A stretch of 64,000 nucleotides of DNA from Granulicella sp. WH15 (GCF_009914315.1 NZ_CP042596.1:2480001-2544000), one strand, 5' to 3'. Counted from the stretch's first letter, positions 1-10,051 are shown. The notes: generated by a model from the sequence alone, not told the origin. Made by a program: numbers and translations.

Positions 1-550
1 GAAGAAGACCTTCCCCGAGAAGGATGACGAGTTGGCCAAGCTGATGGGCGACTACGAGAGCTGGAGCGACTTCGAGACGAAGCTGCGCGGTATGGCAGAG
101 GGGCGCAAGAAGGACGCGCTCATCGGTCAGGCCCGCGAGAAGATGCTCGAGGAGCTGATCGCCAAGTTCCAGTTCCCCGTTCCCGAGTCTTTCGTGCAAC
201 AGCAGATCGACGCACGCCTCGACCGTGGCCTGCGTGCGCTGGCCCAGCAGGGCATGAGCGCCGACGATATGCGCAAGCTCGACTTCAACCGTCTGCGTGA
301 GGCGCAGCGCGACCAGGCCATCGCCGAGGTCAAGGCTTCCCTGCTGCTCGACAAGATCGCCGAGACCGAGAACGTCGAAGTGACCAATGACGAGCTGGAG
401 CGTGAGCTGCTGATCGCTTCGATCCAGGCCCGCGAGCCCTTCGAGGCGCTGCGCGAGCGCATGGCCAAGGACGGCAGCATCGACCGCATGCGTGAGCAGA
501 TGCGCCGCGAGAAGACAGGCAACGCGCTCTATGAGAAGCTTGCGGGATAG
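1..550 (+). CDS. tig: Trigger factor, C-terminal part (5' end outside window)
   Basis: Trigger factor is the ribosome-bound chaperone and peptidyl-prolyl isomerase that meets nascent chains at the exit tunnel. The frame is open from base 2 and ends at TAG 548-550. The visible 183 or so residues are the helical C-terminal chaperone arms: charged, alanine- and glutamate-rich helices with the family-typical stretches FPVPESFVQQQID and VTNDELERELLIAS. The ribosome-binding domain and PPIase domain lie upstream and are not seen. Position just before clpP and clpX on the same strand is the classical tig-clpP-clpX arrangement, which supports the call strongly. The gap to clpP is about 140 bp, so clpP may have its own promoter. 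Confidence 0.95.
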   Translation, partial: KKTFPEKDDELAKLMGDYESWSDFETKLRGMAEGRKKDALIGQAREKMLEELIAKFQFPVPESFVQQQIDARLDRGLRALAQQGMSADDMRKLDFNRLREAQRDQAIAEVKASLLLDKIAETENVEVTNDELERELLIASIQAREPFEALRERMAKDGSIDRMREQMRREKTGNALYEKLAG

Positions 551-690
551 CTTGTTGAACCTGTAGTGAACCTCGCCGGTCTTGACGAGTCTCGACCGGC
601 GAGGGCAAACCCAAACGTAGAACGGCAAAACCAGCGGTTATTCCCTTCGGGGAGCGACCGGCTTGCAAGAGAAGGTTGAGGGAGACGAGT

Positions 691-1281
691 ATGGGTTTGG
701 TACCGATGGTGATCGAGCAGACGAGCCGTGGCGAACGCGCCTACGACATCTACAGCCGTCTGCTCCGCGACAACATCATTTTCCTGGGCACTCCGATCGA
801 CGACAACATCGCCAACGTCATCATCGCGCAGATGCTGTTCCTGAGCGGCGAGGACCCGGAGAAGGACATTCAGCTCTACATCAACTCGCCCGGCGGCTCC
901 ATCACGGCCGGCCTCGCGATCTATGACACCATGCAGTACATCAAGAACGACGTGGTGACCTTCTGCATCGGTCAGGCCGCCAGCATGGGCGCGTTCCTGC
1001 TGATGGCGGGCAAGAAGGGCAAGCGGTTCGCTCTGCCGAACTCCCGCATCCTGATCCACCAGCCGTCGATGGGCGGGCTGAGCGGACAGGCGACGGATAT
1101 CGACATCCACGCCCGCGAGATTCTGCGTATCCGCGAGATCACGAACAAGCTGATGAGCCAGTCCACCGGCCAGTCGCTGGAGCGGATCGAGCGCGACGTG
1201 GAGCGCGACTTCATCATGACGGCCGCTCAATCTAAGGAGTACGGCATCATCGACGACATCATCGACAAGCCGCGCGGGTAG
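691..1281 (+). CDS. clpP: ATP-dependent Clp protease proteolytic subunit ClpP
   Basis: ClpP is the barrel-shaped serine peptidase that degrades proteins unfolded by ClpX or ClpA-type ATPases in the cytoplasm. The protein is 196 residues, the usual ClpP length. The catalytic triad is visible: Ser98 in GQAASMGA, His123 in ILIHQPS, and an Asp near residue 169 in the IERDVERD stretch. I start it at ATG 691 because GAGGGAGACGAG lies just before it and the family begins near [20 protein letters not shown]; an in-frame TTG at 676 is the alternative. A hairpin with a T-run follows the stop, so clpP is probably transcribed apart from clpX. Confidence 0.97.
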   Translation: MGLVPMVIEQTSRGERAYDIYSRLLRDNIIFLGTPIDDNIANVIIAQMLFLSGEDPEKDIQLYINSPGGSITAGLAIYDTMQYIKNDVVTFCIGQAASMGAFLLMAGKKGKRFALPNSRILIHQPSMGGLSGQATDIDIHAREILRIREITNKLMSQSTGQSLERIERDVERDFIMTAAQSKEYGIIDDIIDKPRG

Positions 1282-1292
1282 TTTTGACCTGC

Positions 1293-1327
1293 AAAAAGCC
1301 CCGATCATTGGATCGGGCCTTTTTTTA
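1293..1327 (+). terminator. Rho-independent terminator after clpP
   Basis: Stem CCCGATC (1300-1306) and GATCGGG (1311-1317) with loop ATTG, followed by a seven-base T-run. It sits 12 bp after the clpP stop. Confidence 0.85.
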
Positions 1328-1470
1328 TTTGGAGGAAAACTAGCCATTCCAATCGGCGGAAAGATCACGCCAAGCAGTAAAGATGCGTGCTTCACGCACC
1401 TCAGGCCACACCTCTCTGGTTACCGGCGCAGAGTCCTCACGGGTTGCCAAACCGGTGTAAACTTTAACTT

Positions 1471-2757
<1,287 letters not shown>

Positions 2758-2766
2758 GGGGCACGG

Positions 2767-3525
2767 ATGAGGTGGTGGTGCAGGGCGGCTTCCCTGCTGC
2801 TCTTGTGTGCTTCCATGCTTGCCCAGCAGCAACAGCCCGACGGACGCGGTGCGGAGAATCCCGCCATCCATCCCGAGGGCCGCACCATCGACTGGTGGCT
2901 GGAGCGTCACGCCCAGAAAGTCTCCGAAGCTAAAGCTGGCGGCATCGACCTGCTCTTCGTCGGCGACTCCATCACGCACAACTACGAGAGGTCCGGCCCG
3001 GCTCCCGATGAGGTCTTTCTACCCATCTGGAATCAGTTCTTTGCGCCTCACCACGCTCTAAACCTCGGCTTCAACGGCGACCTGACCCAGCAGGTCTTGT
3101 GGCGTCTGGCACACGGCGAAGTAGACGGTTTATCCCCGAAGAACATCGTGCTTCTGATCGGCACCAATAACACCATCTCCGGAGAAGGCCCGCTCGACAG
3201 CGCGGCCGGGGTGATCGCGGTGGTGGATGACCTGCACAGCCGCATGCCCCAGGCAAAGGTGACCTTGATCGAGGTTCTGCCGAGCGGCATCTCCGAGAGA
3301 AAGACCGTGGCGGATCGCCAGGTAAACGCGATCCTGAGCGCTCACTATAAGGGATCGACATACGTACACTGCCTGGACCTGAGCCGTATCTTCCTGAAGC
3401 ACGGCAAGCTCAACCTCTCGCTCTTCTACGACCCCAGGCTTACCCCGCCCGGCCCGCCGATCCACCCCAATAGCGTGGCTCAGCGCCGAATGGCCGAGGC
3501 CGTGGCAGCATCGCTCTACCGCTGA
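2767..3525 (+). CDS. Secreted SGNH/GDSL-type hydrolase
   Basis: Probable secreted esterase or acetylhydrolase of the SGNH superfamily, 252 residues. An N-terminal signal peptide (MRWWCRAASLLLLCASMLAQ) is followed by Block I LLFVGDSITHNYE with the catalytic Ser, a Gly/Asn block (LNLGFNGDLTQ), Block III LLIGTNNT with the Asn, and a C-terminal IHPN segment carrying the catalytic His. The spacing resembles the platelet-activating-factor acetylhydrolase-like subgroup. It starts 9 bp after the clpX stop, so it is probably read from the clpX transcript although it acts outside the cytoplasm. The substrate cannot be told from sequence; carbohydrate deacetylation or lipid ester cleavage are both possible. 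Confidence 0.88.
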   Translation: MRWWCRAASLLLLCASMLAQQQQPDGRGAENPAIHPEGRTIDWWLERHAQKVSEAKAGGIDLLFVGDSITHNYERSGPAPDEVFLPIWNQFFAPHHALNLGFNGDLTQQVLWRLAHGEVDGLSPKNIVLLIGTNNTISGEGPLDSAAGVIAVVDDLHSRMPQAKVTLIEVLPSGISERKTVADRQVNAILSAHYKGSTYVHCLDLSRIFLKHGKLNLSLFYDPRLTPPGPPIHPNSVAQRRMAEAVAASLYR

Positions 3526-3694
3526 ACGCTCACTCATTCCCGAGATGGTATTCCGAACACGCCGGATCGCCTCCCGCTCACGCCAAAGTTGCGGCACATT
3601 CCTGCCTGACGCATTACAATCACTGGAACGCGGTGACGGTGACAGCTCGATGAATCGTCAGATGCGCAACGACGTCTAACACCTCAGGAGTGAC

Positions 3695-6118
3695 ATGACA
3701 ACCAAGGCCAAGGAAGTTCTGAGCGGAGACGTTCGCAAGCTGCCCATGATGCCGATCCGGGATATGGTGATCTTTCCGCACATGATGACGCCCTTCGTGG
3801 TCGGGCGGGAGTCCAGCGTGCGCGCACTTGAAGAGGCCCTGACCGGCGATCGGAAGATTTTTCTCGCCACCCAGCACGACGCGTCGGTCGATGAGCCGAG
3901 CGCCGACGACATCTTCGAGACCGGCACCATCGGCAACATCGTCCAGAGCGTCAAGATGCCAGACGGCAACATCAAGGTGCTGGTCGAGGGCGTCGAGCGC
4001 GCCCGCGCCACCGAGGTCAACGACGAGGACGGGTTCTTCGTCGCCACCGTGCGCACCGGCCCCACACAGCTCGAGCTGACCCCGCAGGTCGAGGCCATAA
4101 TGCAGCGCGTCCACTCGCTCTTTGAGCAGTATGTGAAGCTGCAGCAGAGCCTGAACTACGAGACCATGGCCGCCAGCGTCCGCGCCGACGAGCCTGCCAA
4201 GCTGGCCGACACCATCGCCGCCAACCTCCAGCTCTCCATCGAGGAGAAGCAGGAGCTACTCGAGGTCTTCGATCCCGAGGCTCGGCTCTCTCGCGTGGCC
4301 GACGTGCTAGACCTCGCCATCGAGAAGCTGAACATCGACCGGACCGTGCAGTCGCGGGTCAAGCGCCAGATGGAGAAGGCGCAGAAAGAGTACTACCTCA
4401 ACGAGAAGATCAAGGCCATCCAGAAAGAGCTGGGCCGCGGCGAGAAGTCGGAGTTCGACGAGCTGAAGAAGAAGATAGAATCCGCCGGAATGCCGAAGGA
4501 TGTGCTCGAGAAGTCGCTCCAGGAGCTGAAGAAGCTGGAGGCGATGCCGCCTATGTCGGCCGAGTCCACCGTCTCGCGCAACTACCTCGACTGGCTGCTG
4601 GCTGTGCCGTGGAAGAAGCGCTCCAAGGAAATTCGCTCCATCGAGCACGCCGAGGAGATTCTCAACCAGGATCACTACGGCCTCGAGAAGATCAAGGAGC
4701 GCATCCTCGAGTTCCTGGCCGTGCGCCAGTTGGTGAAGAATCCCAAGGGCTCGATCCTCTGCTTCGTCGGACCTCCGGGCGTCGGCAAGACCTCGCTGGG
4801 CATGTCCATCGCCAAGGCGACGGGCCGTAAGTTCGTGCGCATGTCGCTGGGCGGCGTACGCGATGAGGCCGAGATTCGCGGCCATCGCCGGACGTACATC
4901 GGCGCGCTGCCGGGACAGGTCATCCAGTCGATGAAGAAGGCCGGGACCAAGAACCCGGTGTTCATGCTGGACGAGATCGACAAGATGGCCTCGGACTTCC
5001 GCGGCGATCCGGCGAGCGCGCTGCTTGAGGTGCTGGACCCGGAGCAAAACAGCTCCTTCCAGGACCACTACCTCGACGTCGAGTACGACCTCTCGCAGGT
5101 GCTCTTCGTCGCCACGGCCAACGTGCTCGACACCATCCCCGGCCCGCTTCAGGACCGCATGGAGATCATCCGGCTGACCGGCTACACCGAGGTCGAGAAG
5201 CTCGAGATCGCCAAGCAGTATCTGGTCAAGAAGCAGCGCGAGGGCAACGGCCTCACCCCCGAGCAGATCGTCATCGAAGACTCGGCGTTGCAGTCCGTCA
5301 TCCGCAACTACACCCGCGAGGCGGGCGTCCGTAACCTCGAGCGCGAGATCGGCAACGTCGCACGCAAAGTGGCGCGGCGCGTGGTCAAGAACGGTGCGAC
5401 GCACCACGAGACGGTGACGGGTGAAAACCTCTCCGACCTTCTGGGCGTAGCCAAATTCCGCGACTCCGAAGTCCATGCCAAGAGCGAGGTTGGTCTGGTG
5501 ACTGGGCTGGCCTGGACGTCGGTCGGCGGCGTAATCCTCCAGACCGAGGTGCAGGTGCTCGACGGCAAGGGTAAGATGACGGCCACCGGGCAGCTTGGCG
5601 ACGTGATGAAGGAGTCGGCCGAGGCCGCCCTGACCTACATCCGCTCGCGCTCGCAACACCTGGGGCTGGCCAAGGACTTCTACCGGCACATCGACATCCA
5701 CATCCATGCCCCCGAGGGCGCGACCCCGAAGGACGGTCCCTCGGCGGGCATCACTATCGCCACGGGACTGGCCAGCGCGTTGACCAAGATCAAGGTGCGG
5801 CGCGACATCGCCATGACCGGCGAGATCACTCTGCGCGGCAAGGTGCTGCCCATCGGCGGACTCAAAGAGAAGCTGCTAGCGGCTCATCGCGCTGGAATCT
5901 TCGAAGCGATTCTTCCAGCGGACAACCACAAGGACATGGCGGACCTGCCGGACCTCATCAAGAACAGCATGAAGCTGCACTTCGTCGAGCAGATGGACGA
6001 GGTGTTGAAGATTGCGCTCGAAGAGAAGCTGGTCGCGCTCGAAGAGGATACACCGGAGGCGTTGCAGAACGTGATTCCGCCGGTCAGCTCCAGTTCCCTG
6101 CCCGTCGCCCACCAGTAA
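3695..6118 (+). CDS. lon: ATP-dependent protease Lon (LonA type)
   Basis: Lon is a cytoplasmic homo-oligomeric AAA+ serine protease that removes damaged and some regulatory proteins. The 807-residue protein has the N-terminal LON substrate-binding domain ([19 protein letters not shown] onward), a coiled-coil linker near residues 220-290, AAA+ Walker A GPPGVGKT at 359-366, Walker [10 protein letters not shown], and a C-terminal peptidase domain with the Ser683/Lys726 dyad (KDGPSAG and [10 protein letters not shown]). Length is typical for LonA. A hairpin terminator follows the stop. The 170 bp before it should carry its promoter; no CIRCE-type operator was seen there. Confidence 0.98.
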   Translation: MTTKAKEVLSGDVRKLPMMPIRDMVIFPHMMTPFVVGRESSVRALEEALTGDRKIFLATQHDASVDEPSADDIFETGTIGNIVQSVKMPDGNIKVLVEGVERARATEVNDEDGFFVATVRTGPTQLELTPQVEAIMQRVHSLFEQYVKLQQSLNYETMAASVRADEPAKLADTIAANLQLSIEEKQELLEVFDPEARLSRVADVLDLAIEKLNIDRTVQSRVKRQMEKAQKEYYLNEKIKAIQKELGRGEKSEFDELKKKIESAGMPKDVLEKSLQELKKLEAMPPMSAESTVSRNYLDWLLAVPWKKRSKEIRSIEHAEEILNQDHYGLEKIKERILEFLAVRQLVKNPKGSILCFVGPPGVGKTSLGMSIAKATGRKFVRMSLGGVRDEAEIRGHRRTYIGALPGQVIQSMKKAGTKNPVFMLDEIDKMASDFRGDPASALLEVLDPEQNSSFQDHYLDVEYDLSQVLFVATANVLDTIPGPLQDRMEIIRLTGYTEVEKLEIAKQYLVKKQREGNGLTPEQIVIEDSALQSVIRNYTREAGVRNLEREIGNVARKVARRVVKNGATHHETVTGENLSDLLGVAKFRDSEVHAKSEVGLVTGLAWTSVGGVILQTEVQVLDGKGKMTATGQLGDVMKESAEAALTYIRSRSQHLGLAKDFYRHIDIHIHAPEGATPKDGPSAGITIATGLASALTKIKVRRDIAMTGEITLRGKVLPIGGLKEKLLAAHRAGIFEAILPADNHKDMADLPDLIKNSMKLHFVEQMDEVLKIALEEKLVALEEDTPEALQNVIPPVSSSSLPVAHQ

Positions 6119-6130
6119 AGCTCACGGCAA

Positions 6131-6170
6131 CACAAAGAGGCCGGTCTCGCGAGAGTCCGGCCTCTTTGTG
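6131..6170. terminator. Bidirectional hairpin between lon and the minus-strand small gene
   Basis: Perfect 14-bp inverted repeat CACAAAGAGGCCGG (6131-6144) and CCGGCCTCTTTGTG (6157-6170) around a 12-nt loop. It lies 12 bp after the lon stop and 13 bp after the stop of the convergent small gene at 6184, so it can serve both strands. Confidence 0.8.
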
Positions 6171-6183
6171 TGTCTGGAAGCTG

Positions 6184-6333
6184 CTAAACGGTGCGTCGTC
6201 CCGTGAAGAAGTGCATGATGAAGGAGATGACGGCAAAGAGAATCAGCACGTGAATAGCGAAACTGCTGATATGCATGACGAAAAATCCGCCAAGCCAGAG
6301 AATGACAAGCACAACCGCCAGGAGAAGAAACAT
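6184..6333 (-). CDS. Small hydrophobic membrane protein, DUF5670/lmo0937-like
   Basis: Short ORF of 49 residues read from the sequence: MFLLLAVVLVILWLGGFF, then VMHISSFAIHVLILFAVISF, ending FTGRRTV. Two membrane helices, a central glycine/histidine turn and a basic GRR tail match the small lmo0937/DUF5670 family common in stress-associated loci. It begins with ATG (6333-6331). Function is unknown; the family is often linked to envelope or desiccation stress, which is inference here. It is convergent with lon, sharing a hairpin terminator. The forward-strand ORF covering the same bases has atypical composition and looks like a shadow of this gene. Confidence 0.72.
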   Translation of the reverse strand: MFLLLAVVLVILWLGGFFVMHISSFAIHVLILFAVISFIMHFFTGRRTV

Positions 6334-6478
6334 AACAGCCCTGCTTTCAGATCTGATTTACACGGCCTGCCTGAGTGCGATGAACACAGTGCAGAAGGCA
6401 GGCCGCGGGTACAGAAGATGAGAGCAGGTTGTTGGATGAAGCGTTGCTTGCAGGTGAAAATTATCGCCTGCGGCAGGG

Positions 6479-6760
6479 TTACCGCGAGCCGCCCGCGATG
6501 CTCGGAATCAGCATGACCTCGTCGCCGTCCTGGAAGGCATAGGCATCGCCGCCGAGGAAGCGGATGTCCTCATCGTTGACGTAGATGTTGATGAACCGGC
6601 GCAGCTTGCCAGCCTCGTCCTTGATCTGGTGGCTGAGCGCGGGAAAGGTGCTGTCGATATCGGCGATCAGCGCGGGCAGCGTGGAGGCCGAGGAGGCAAA
6701 CTGCTTCTGACCATCAGTGTGACGAACGAAGGCGGTGGGAAGAATGACTTTGATAGCGAT
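6479..6760 (-). CDS. MoaD/ThiS-family sulfur-carrier protein, apparent ATC start
   Basis: Ubiquitin-fold sulfur carrier of 93 residues. Read from 6760 down it gives (I/M)AIKVILPTAFVRHTDG..., then LRRFINIYVNDEDIRFLGG, FQDGDEVMLIPSIAGG and a final SR. The family-typical MAIKV start aligns exactly with codon ATC; AAGGAG lies 6 nt before it, and TAG at 6775-6773 closes the frame upstream with no ATG, GTG or TTG available. The diglycine that is normally adenylated and thiolated is followed by Ser-Arg, so trimming would be needed before activation. The gene lies 56 bp after thrC on the same strand. A wrong base call (ATG read as ATC) is the simplest alternative; ThiS, CysO or MoaD roles cannot be separated. 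Confidence 0.82.
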   Translation of the reverse strand: MAIKVILPTAFVRHTDGQKQFASSASTLPALIADIDSTFPALSHQIKDEAGKLRRFINIYVNDEDIRFLGGDAYAFQDGDEVMLIPSIAGGSR

Positions 6761-6816
6761 GACGTACTCCTTCTACTTCGGTATTGCGTTTACAGTCGGC
6801 TCGGATGCAGACGGAC

Positions 6817-8112
6817 TTAGTCGCCCGCCAGCGCCGGTTCAGCTTCGGATTCTGATTCGGTGATGTAGTCGATCTCGCGCAGGTACTCGGCGAACTCGGC
6901 CAGACGCGGACGCACGGCCCGATCCTGCTCGAAGCGGTCGGCGAGGGCGTCAGTGGTCTTGAGGCCGTTGCCGGTGATACAGACCACCGTGGTCTGCTCG
7001 GGCGAGATACGGCCCTCGGCGTAGAGCCGCGCCGTGACGGCCGTGGTGACGCCGCCCGCGGTCTCGGTAAAGATACCCTCGGTCTCGGCCAGCTCCTGCA
7101 TCCCGGCAACGATCTCGACATCCGAGACGTCCTCCGCCCAGCCGCCGGTGGACTGGATCATCTTGCTGGCCGCCGGTCCGTCCGCCGGGTTGCCGATGGC
7201 GAGCGAGCGGGCGATGGTGTTGGGGCGCTGCGGCTCGATGTGGTCCCACCCTTGGCGAACCGACTGCGAGATGGGCGAGCAGCCCGTAGCCTGCGCGCCG
7301 AAGAAGCGGACCGGCTTATCCTCGACCAGACCGAGCGCGATCAGTTCGTTGAATGCCTTGCGAATCTTGCGGATCAGCGAGCCTCCGGCCATAGGGCAGA
7401 CGACGTTGTCGGGCAGCTTCCAGCCCAACTGCTCGGCGATCTCATACCCGACCGTCTTCGAGCCCTCGGCGTAGTAGGGCCGCAGGTTCACGTTCACGAA
7501 GCCCCAGGAGTACTCGTCCGCTATCAGGGTGCAGAGGCGGTTGACGTGGTCGTAGTTGCCGTCGATGCGGACCAGCCTGGCCCCGTAGACCAGCGTGTTG
7601 AGAATCTTGGCAGGCTCCAGGTCCGCCGGGACCAGGATGCAGGCCTTGATGCCGAGCCGTGCGGACTGGGCCGCGACCGAGTTCGCCAGGTTGCCGGTCG
7701 AGGAGCAGCCCACCGTGGTGAAGCCGAATTTCTGCGCATTGGCCAGCGCGACCGAGACGACGCGGTCCTTGAACGAGAGCGTCGGGAAGCAGACGGAGTC
7801 GTTCTTGATATAGAGATTCTGCGCGCCGATGCGCTTGCCGAGGTTCTTGGCACGGAGCAACGGGGTGAAACCAACGGGCAGGTCAGGCTCGAAGCCTTCA
7901 GGGATGGGCAGAAGCGCGGCGTATCGCCAGATATTGTGCGGGCCCGCGGCGATGGTCTCGCGGGTGAAGCGGCCCTGCGCCTTGATCTGGTCGAGATCGT
8001 AGGCGATCTCAAGCGGCGCCAGGCAATCCGGGCAGCCGGAGAGAGGGCGGTTGCCGAAACGGCGGCCGCACTCGTTGCACTTCAGCTCATACGTGGAACA
8101 GGAATACTCCAT
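6817..8112 (-). CDS. thrC: Threonine synthase
   Basis: PLP-dependent enzyme converting O-phosphohomoserine to threonine in the cytoplasm. Start ATG 8112 is chosen because AAAGGGAGA lies just upstream and the next residues form a zinc ribbon (Cys12, Cys15, Cys27, Cys30) typical of one threonine synthase subfamily; upstream in-frame codons look non-coding. The 431-residue product has the PLP lysine Lys115 in TLSFKDR, the phosphate-binding SSTGNLANS loop, and the C-terminal CITGNGLKTTD segment. It is followed by a MoaD/ThiS-like gene, an association that hints at sulfur-carrier chemistry but does not by itself change the assignment. A beta-replacing relative such as a cysteine synthase is a less likely alternative. 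Confidence 0.9.
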   Translation of the reverse strand: MEYSCSTYELKCNECGRRFGNRPLSGCPDCLAPLEIAYDLDQIKAQGRFTRETIAAGPHNIWRYAALLPIPEGFEPDLPVGFTPLLRAKNLGKRIGAQNLYIKNDSVCFPTLSFKDRVVSVALANAQKFGFTTVGCSSTGNLANSVAAQSARLGIKACILVPADLEPAKILNTLVYGARLVRIDGNYDHVNRLCTLIADEYSWGFVNVNLRPYYAEGSKTVGYEIAEQLGWKLPDNVVCPMAGGSLIRKIRKAFNELIALGLVEDKPVRFFGAQATGCSPISQSVRQGWDHIEPQRPNTIARSLAIGNPADGPAASKMIQSTGGWAEDVSDVEIVAGMQELAETEGIFTETAGGVTTAVTARLYAEGRISPEQTTVVCITGNGLKTTDALADRFEQDRAVRPRLAEFAEYLREIDYITESESEAEPALAGD

Positions 8113-8433
8113 TGCGCATTCTCCCTTTAGAACACTTCCAAGAACCCGGCGGAGGAAGAAGCTGACTCGAACGCCACGCTCAATTGGAAGGGGGAAATGC
8201 GGGGATTGCAGGCGGTACACAACGTGCCGGACTGCGCGCTCCGAATCTCATGTTCCCCGTGGCTTATCAAGCCAGTTCCAGGAGAGAGTTGACACCGGTA
8301 CGCCTTTGTTCTGTCCGGTTGTCGTGGCGTCAAAGGGCTCGTCCCTCAACCACTCTGCATGAAATTCAAATCTGCCGAAGCAGACTGGAATGTATCGTTT
8401 GTAACACAGCCACGGGGGCTGTGCAAGTTGTTC
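8113..8433. other. Non-coding stretch upstream of thrC
   Basis: About 320 bp between thrC and the receiver-like gene, both on the minus strand. It holds a small hairpin, CACAGCC (8405-8411) and GGCTGTG (8417-8423), 10 bp past the stop of the upstream gene, a plausible terminator without a T-run. The thrC promoter must lie here, but I cannot pick convincing -35/-10 boxes. ORFs on both strands show no recognisable protein. Confidence 0.5.
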
Positions 8434-8805
8434 CTACTGCATCATAATGCTGCGAACGCCCTCGAGAAAAGCAGCGGGATTAAACTCCGTGCGCAGAATC
8501 TCATCGGGGCAGTCGGTGAGTGCGGCCACGCGCCAGTTGCAGACGAAGGCCACCTGCTGGTCATTGCGGCTGGTCTTGATCTCCGAGCACAGGCGCTCGG
8601 CATCATGGATGCCCGACTCGCCCTCCACGTCTACCAGCACAAGGTCATAAGACCGTGCGTGAAACATGGCGAGGCCATCGACATCCGACAGCGTCGAATC
8701 AACGGTGAAGCCCGATAGGCGCAATATCTGGTCGCGAAGAGGGCGCAGCACCTCACGCTTGCATACGTGGAGAATAGCTTTTGTAGGAGAAGAGTCAGTA
8801 TTCAT
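8434..8805 (-). CDS. Receiver-domain-like protein, degenerate
   Basis: A 123-residue single-domain protein with the length and strand/helix pattern of a CheY-like receiver. Asp59 in YDLVLVDVEGE sits where the phospho-acceptor is expected. The acidic pair normally found after strand 1 is missing (ILHVCKRE instead of a DD or DE pair) and the conserved Lys after strand 5 is not evident (RTEFNPAAF), so Mg-dependent phosphorylation is doubtful. Start ATG 8805. It may be a phosphorylation-independent protein-interaction module. No kinase gene is adjacent. Function cannot be assigned. Confidence 0.7.
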   Translation of the reverse strand: MNTDSSPTKAILHVCKREVLRPLRDQILRLSGFTVDSTLSDVDGLAMFHARSYDLVLVDVEGESGIHDAERLCSEIKTSRNDQQVAFVCNWRVAALTDCPDEILRTEFNPAAFLEGVRSIMMQ

Positions 8806-8927
8806 GGGGCCCCGGGAGAAGATTTCGAATACATCCAGAGGCCCGATAGAGGACGACGGCGTGACGATTTCTATTTAACAAGTGTAGAGGCAGGAGTAAA
8901 GCCCCGCAAGAAACTTCGAGGCCGAGC

Positions 8928-9542
8928 CTAGTAGAGCAGGCTCCCGGCCTCATCTGCCGCGCCTTGCAGGAAAGCCCGGTGAACCGCTAGCTTCTCCTCC
9001 GCAAGCAGACGCGAAGACGGCAGGCGAAGCATCTGCGGAAGCGTATCGAGCGCGCGCTGAAGCGAGGCGACCGCATGGGTAAAGGTAATGAAGCGCGTAT
9101 CCCGGCCAACCTTCGTCACTGTACGCAGGATGCCAACAGCTCCAAGCTGCTCCAGGATATCGGCATCGCGCAGGATTGTAGCCTCGATGGTCGTCGGCTC
9201 AAAGTGCGGTTGATGCGTGCGAATACACTCAAGAACCGCAGCGATCTTGTCTTCGGGAAAGCCGAATCCGGCCAGCACATCAGGTGTGATCCGCAGAGCA
9301 TAGGCAACGTTATCCCAACGCTCCAGCAGTTCTCGCTCCTCGGGACGATGCCCGATAAAGACGCCCATATCGTGTAGCCATGCGGCGGCGAAGACAACAT
9401 CGTCGTCATACGCAAGACCCGCGCCCACCCGCAGCGTCAACGCATAGAGACGGGGCTGATGGCCGAACTTCTCGACCGGCCTCGCCTCCCGCTCTACGTA
9501 ACCCTCAACCTCTGCACGCCAACCGGATCGAACCTCGGACAT
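8928..9542 (-). CDS. HD-domain phosphohydrolase-like protein
   Basis: A 204-residue protein of the HD superfamily, metal-dependent phosphohydrolases acting on nucleotides or phosphate esters. The signature is His28 in FGHQPR, His57-Asp58 in AAWLHDMGVF, a further His in RTHQPHF and Asp in RDADILEQLG. Its substrate cannot be told. Start ATG 9542 is 2 bp after the nuoI stop on the same strand, so the two are almost surely translated from one message. No partner domain is fused. Confidence 0.85.
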   Translation of the reverse strand: MSEVRSGWRAEVEGYVEREARPVEKFGHQPRLYALTLRVGAGLAYDDDVVFAAAWLHDMGVFIGHRPEERELLERWDNVAYALRITPDVLAGFGFPEDKIAAVLECIRTHQPHFEPTTIEATILRDADILEQLGAVGILRTVTKVGRDTRFITFTHAVASLQRALDTLPQMLRLPSSRLLAEEKLAVHRAFLQGAADEAGSLLY

Positions 9543-9544
9543 GA

Positions 9545-10051
9545 CTACCGGAGCGAGTCCGCCACGTCATGCGAGCTGCCCGGAACCAGCGGCATCGCGG
9601 GCTGGATCGCCACCAGCAGGTCTTCCTTGCGCATCACCAGCGTCGTCGCGTTCAGGCTGGCCAGTTCGAAGCCGTGGCCGTGCGTGATCGCGTCAGTCGG
9701 GCAGGCCTCGACACAGTAGCCGCAGAAGATGCAGCGGTTGTAGTCGATGTTGTAAACCTTGGCGTAACGTTCAGCCGACGAGATGCGGACCTCTTCGGTG
9801 TTCTCAGCGGCCTCGATGTAGATGCAGTTCGAGGGGCAGGCCGCCGCGCACAGAAAACAGGCTACGCACTTCTCAAGACCGTTCTCATCGCGCTGCAACT
9901 GGTGCTTGCCGCGAAACCGCTGCTGAAACTTGGCGCCGCGCATCGGCCCTTTGCCGTCGGGGTAGTTTTCGACCTCGGTTGGCTGGAACATCTCCCGGAA
10001 GGTGATGCCCATTCCTTTGGCAATGGCGGCTGCGTCTTTGACGATAGACAT
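9545..10051 (-). CDS. nuoI: NADH-quinone oxidoreductase subunit I (8Fe ferredoxin subunit)
   Basis: NuoI carries clusters N6a and N6b in the peripheral arm of respiratory complex I, passing electrons toward quinone. The 168-residue product has two 4Fe-4S motifs: Cys62, 65, 68, 72 and Cys107, 110, 113, 117 with the CxxCxxCxxxCP pattern. Start ATG 10051 gives the family-like MSIVKDAAAIAKGMGITF; the longer open frame upstream is non-coding. Flanking genes are an HD protein and a divergent secreted protein, so it is separate from any visible nuo operon. A stand-alone ferredoxin of another complex is possible, but the amphipathic N-terminus and motif spacing fit NuoI. Confidence 0.86.
   Translation of the reverse strand: MSIVKDAAAIAKGMGITFREMFQPTEVENYPDGKGPMRGAKFQQRFRGKHQLQRDENGLEKCVACFLCAAACPSNCIYIEAAENTEEVRISSAERYAKVYNIDYNRCIFCGYCVEACPTDAITHGHGFELASLNATTLVMRKEDLLVAIQPAMPLVPGSSHDVADSLR

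Noticed and set aside
3526..3694. Possible CIRCE or HAIR heat-shock operator before lon
   Set aside because: No GCACTC-N9-GAGTGC or CTTGAGT-type inverted repeat seen.
6166..6516. Forward ORF of 116 residues between lon and the carrier gene
   Set aside because: Charged, low-complexity product without family features; it overlaps the convincing 49-residue membrane gene on the minus strand and a hairpin.
7240..8130. Forward ORF of 296 residues
   Set aside because: Shadow of thrC on the opposite strand; arginine- and aspartate-rich composition typical of antisense frames in GC-rich DNA.
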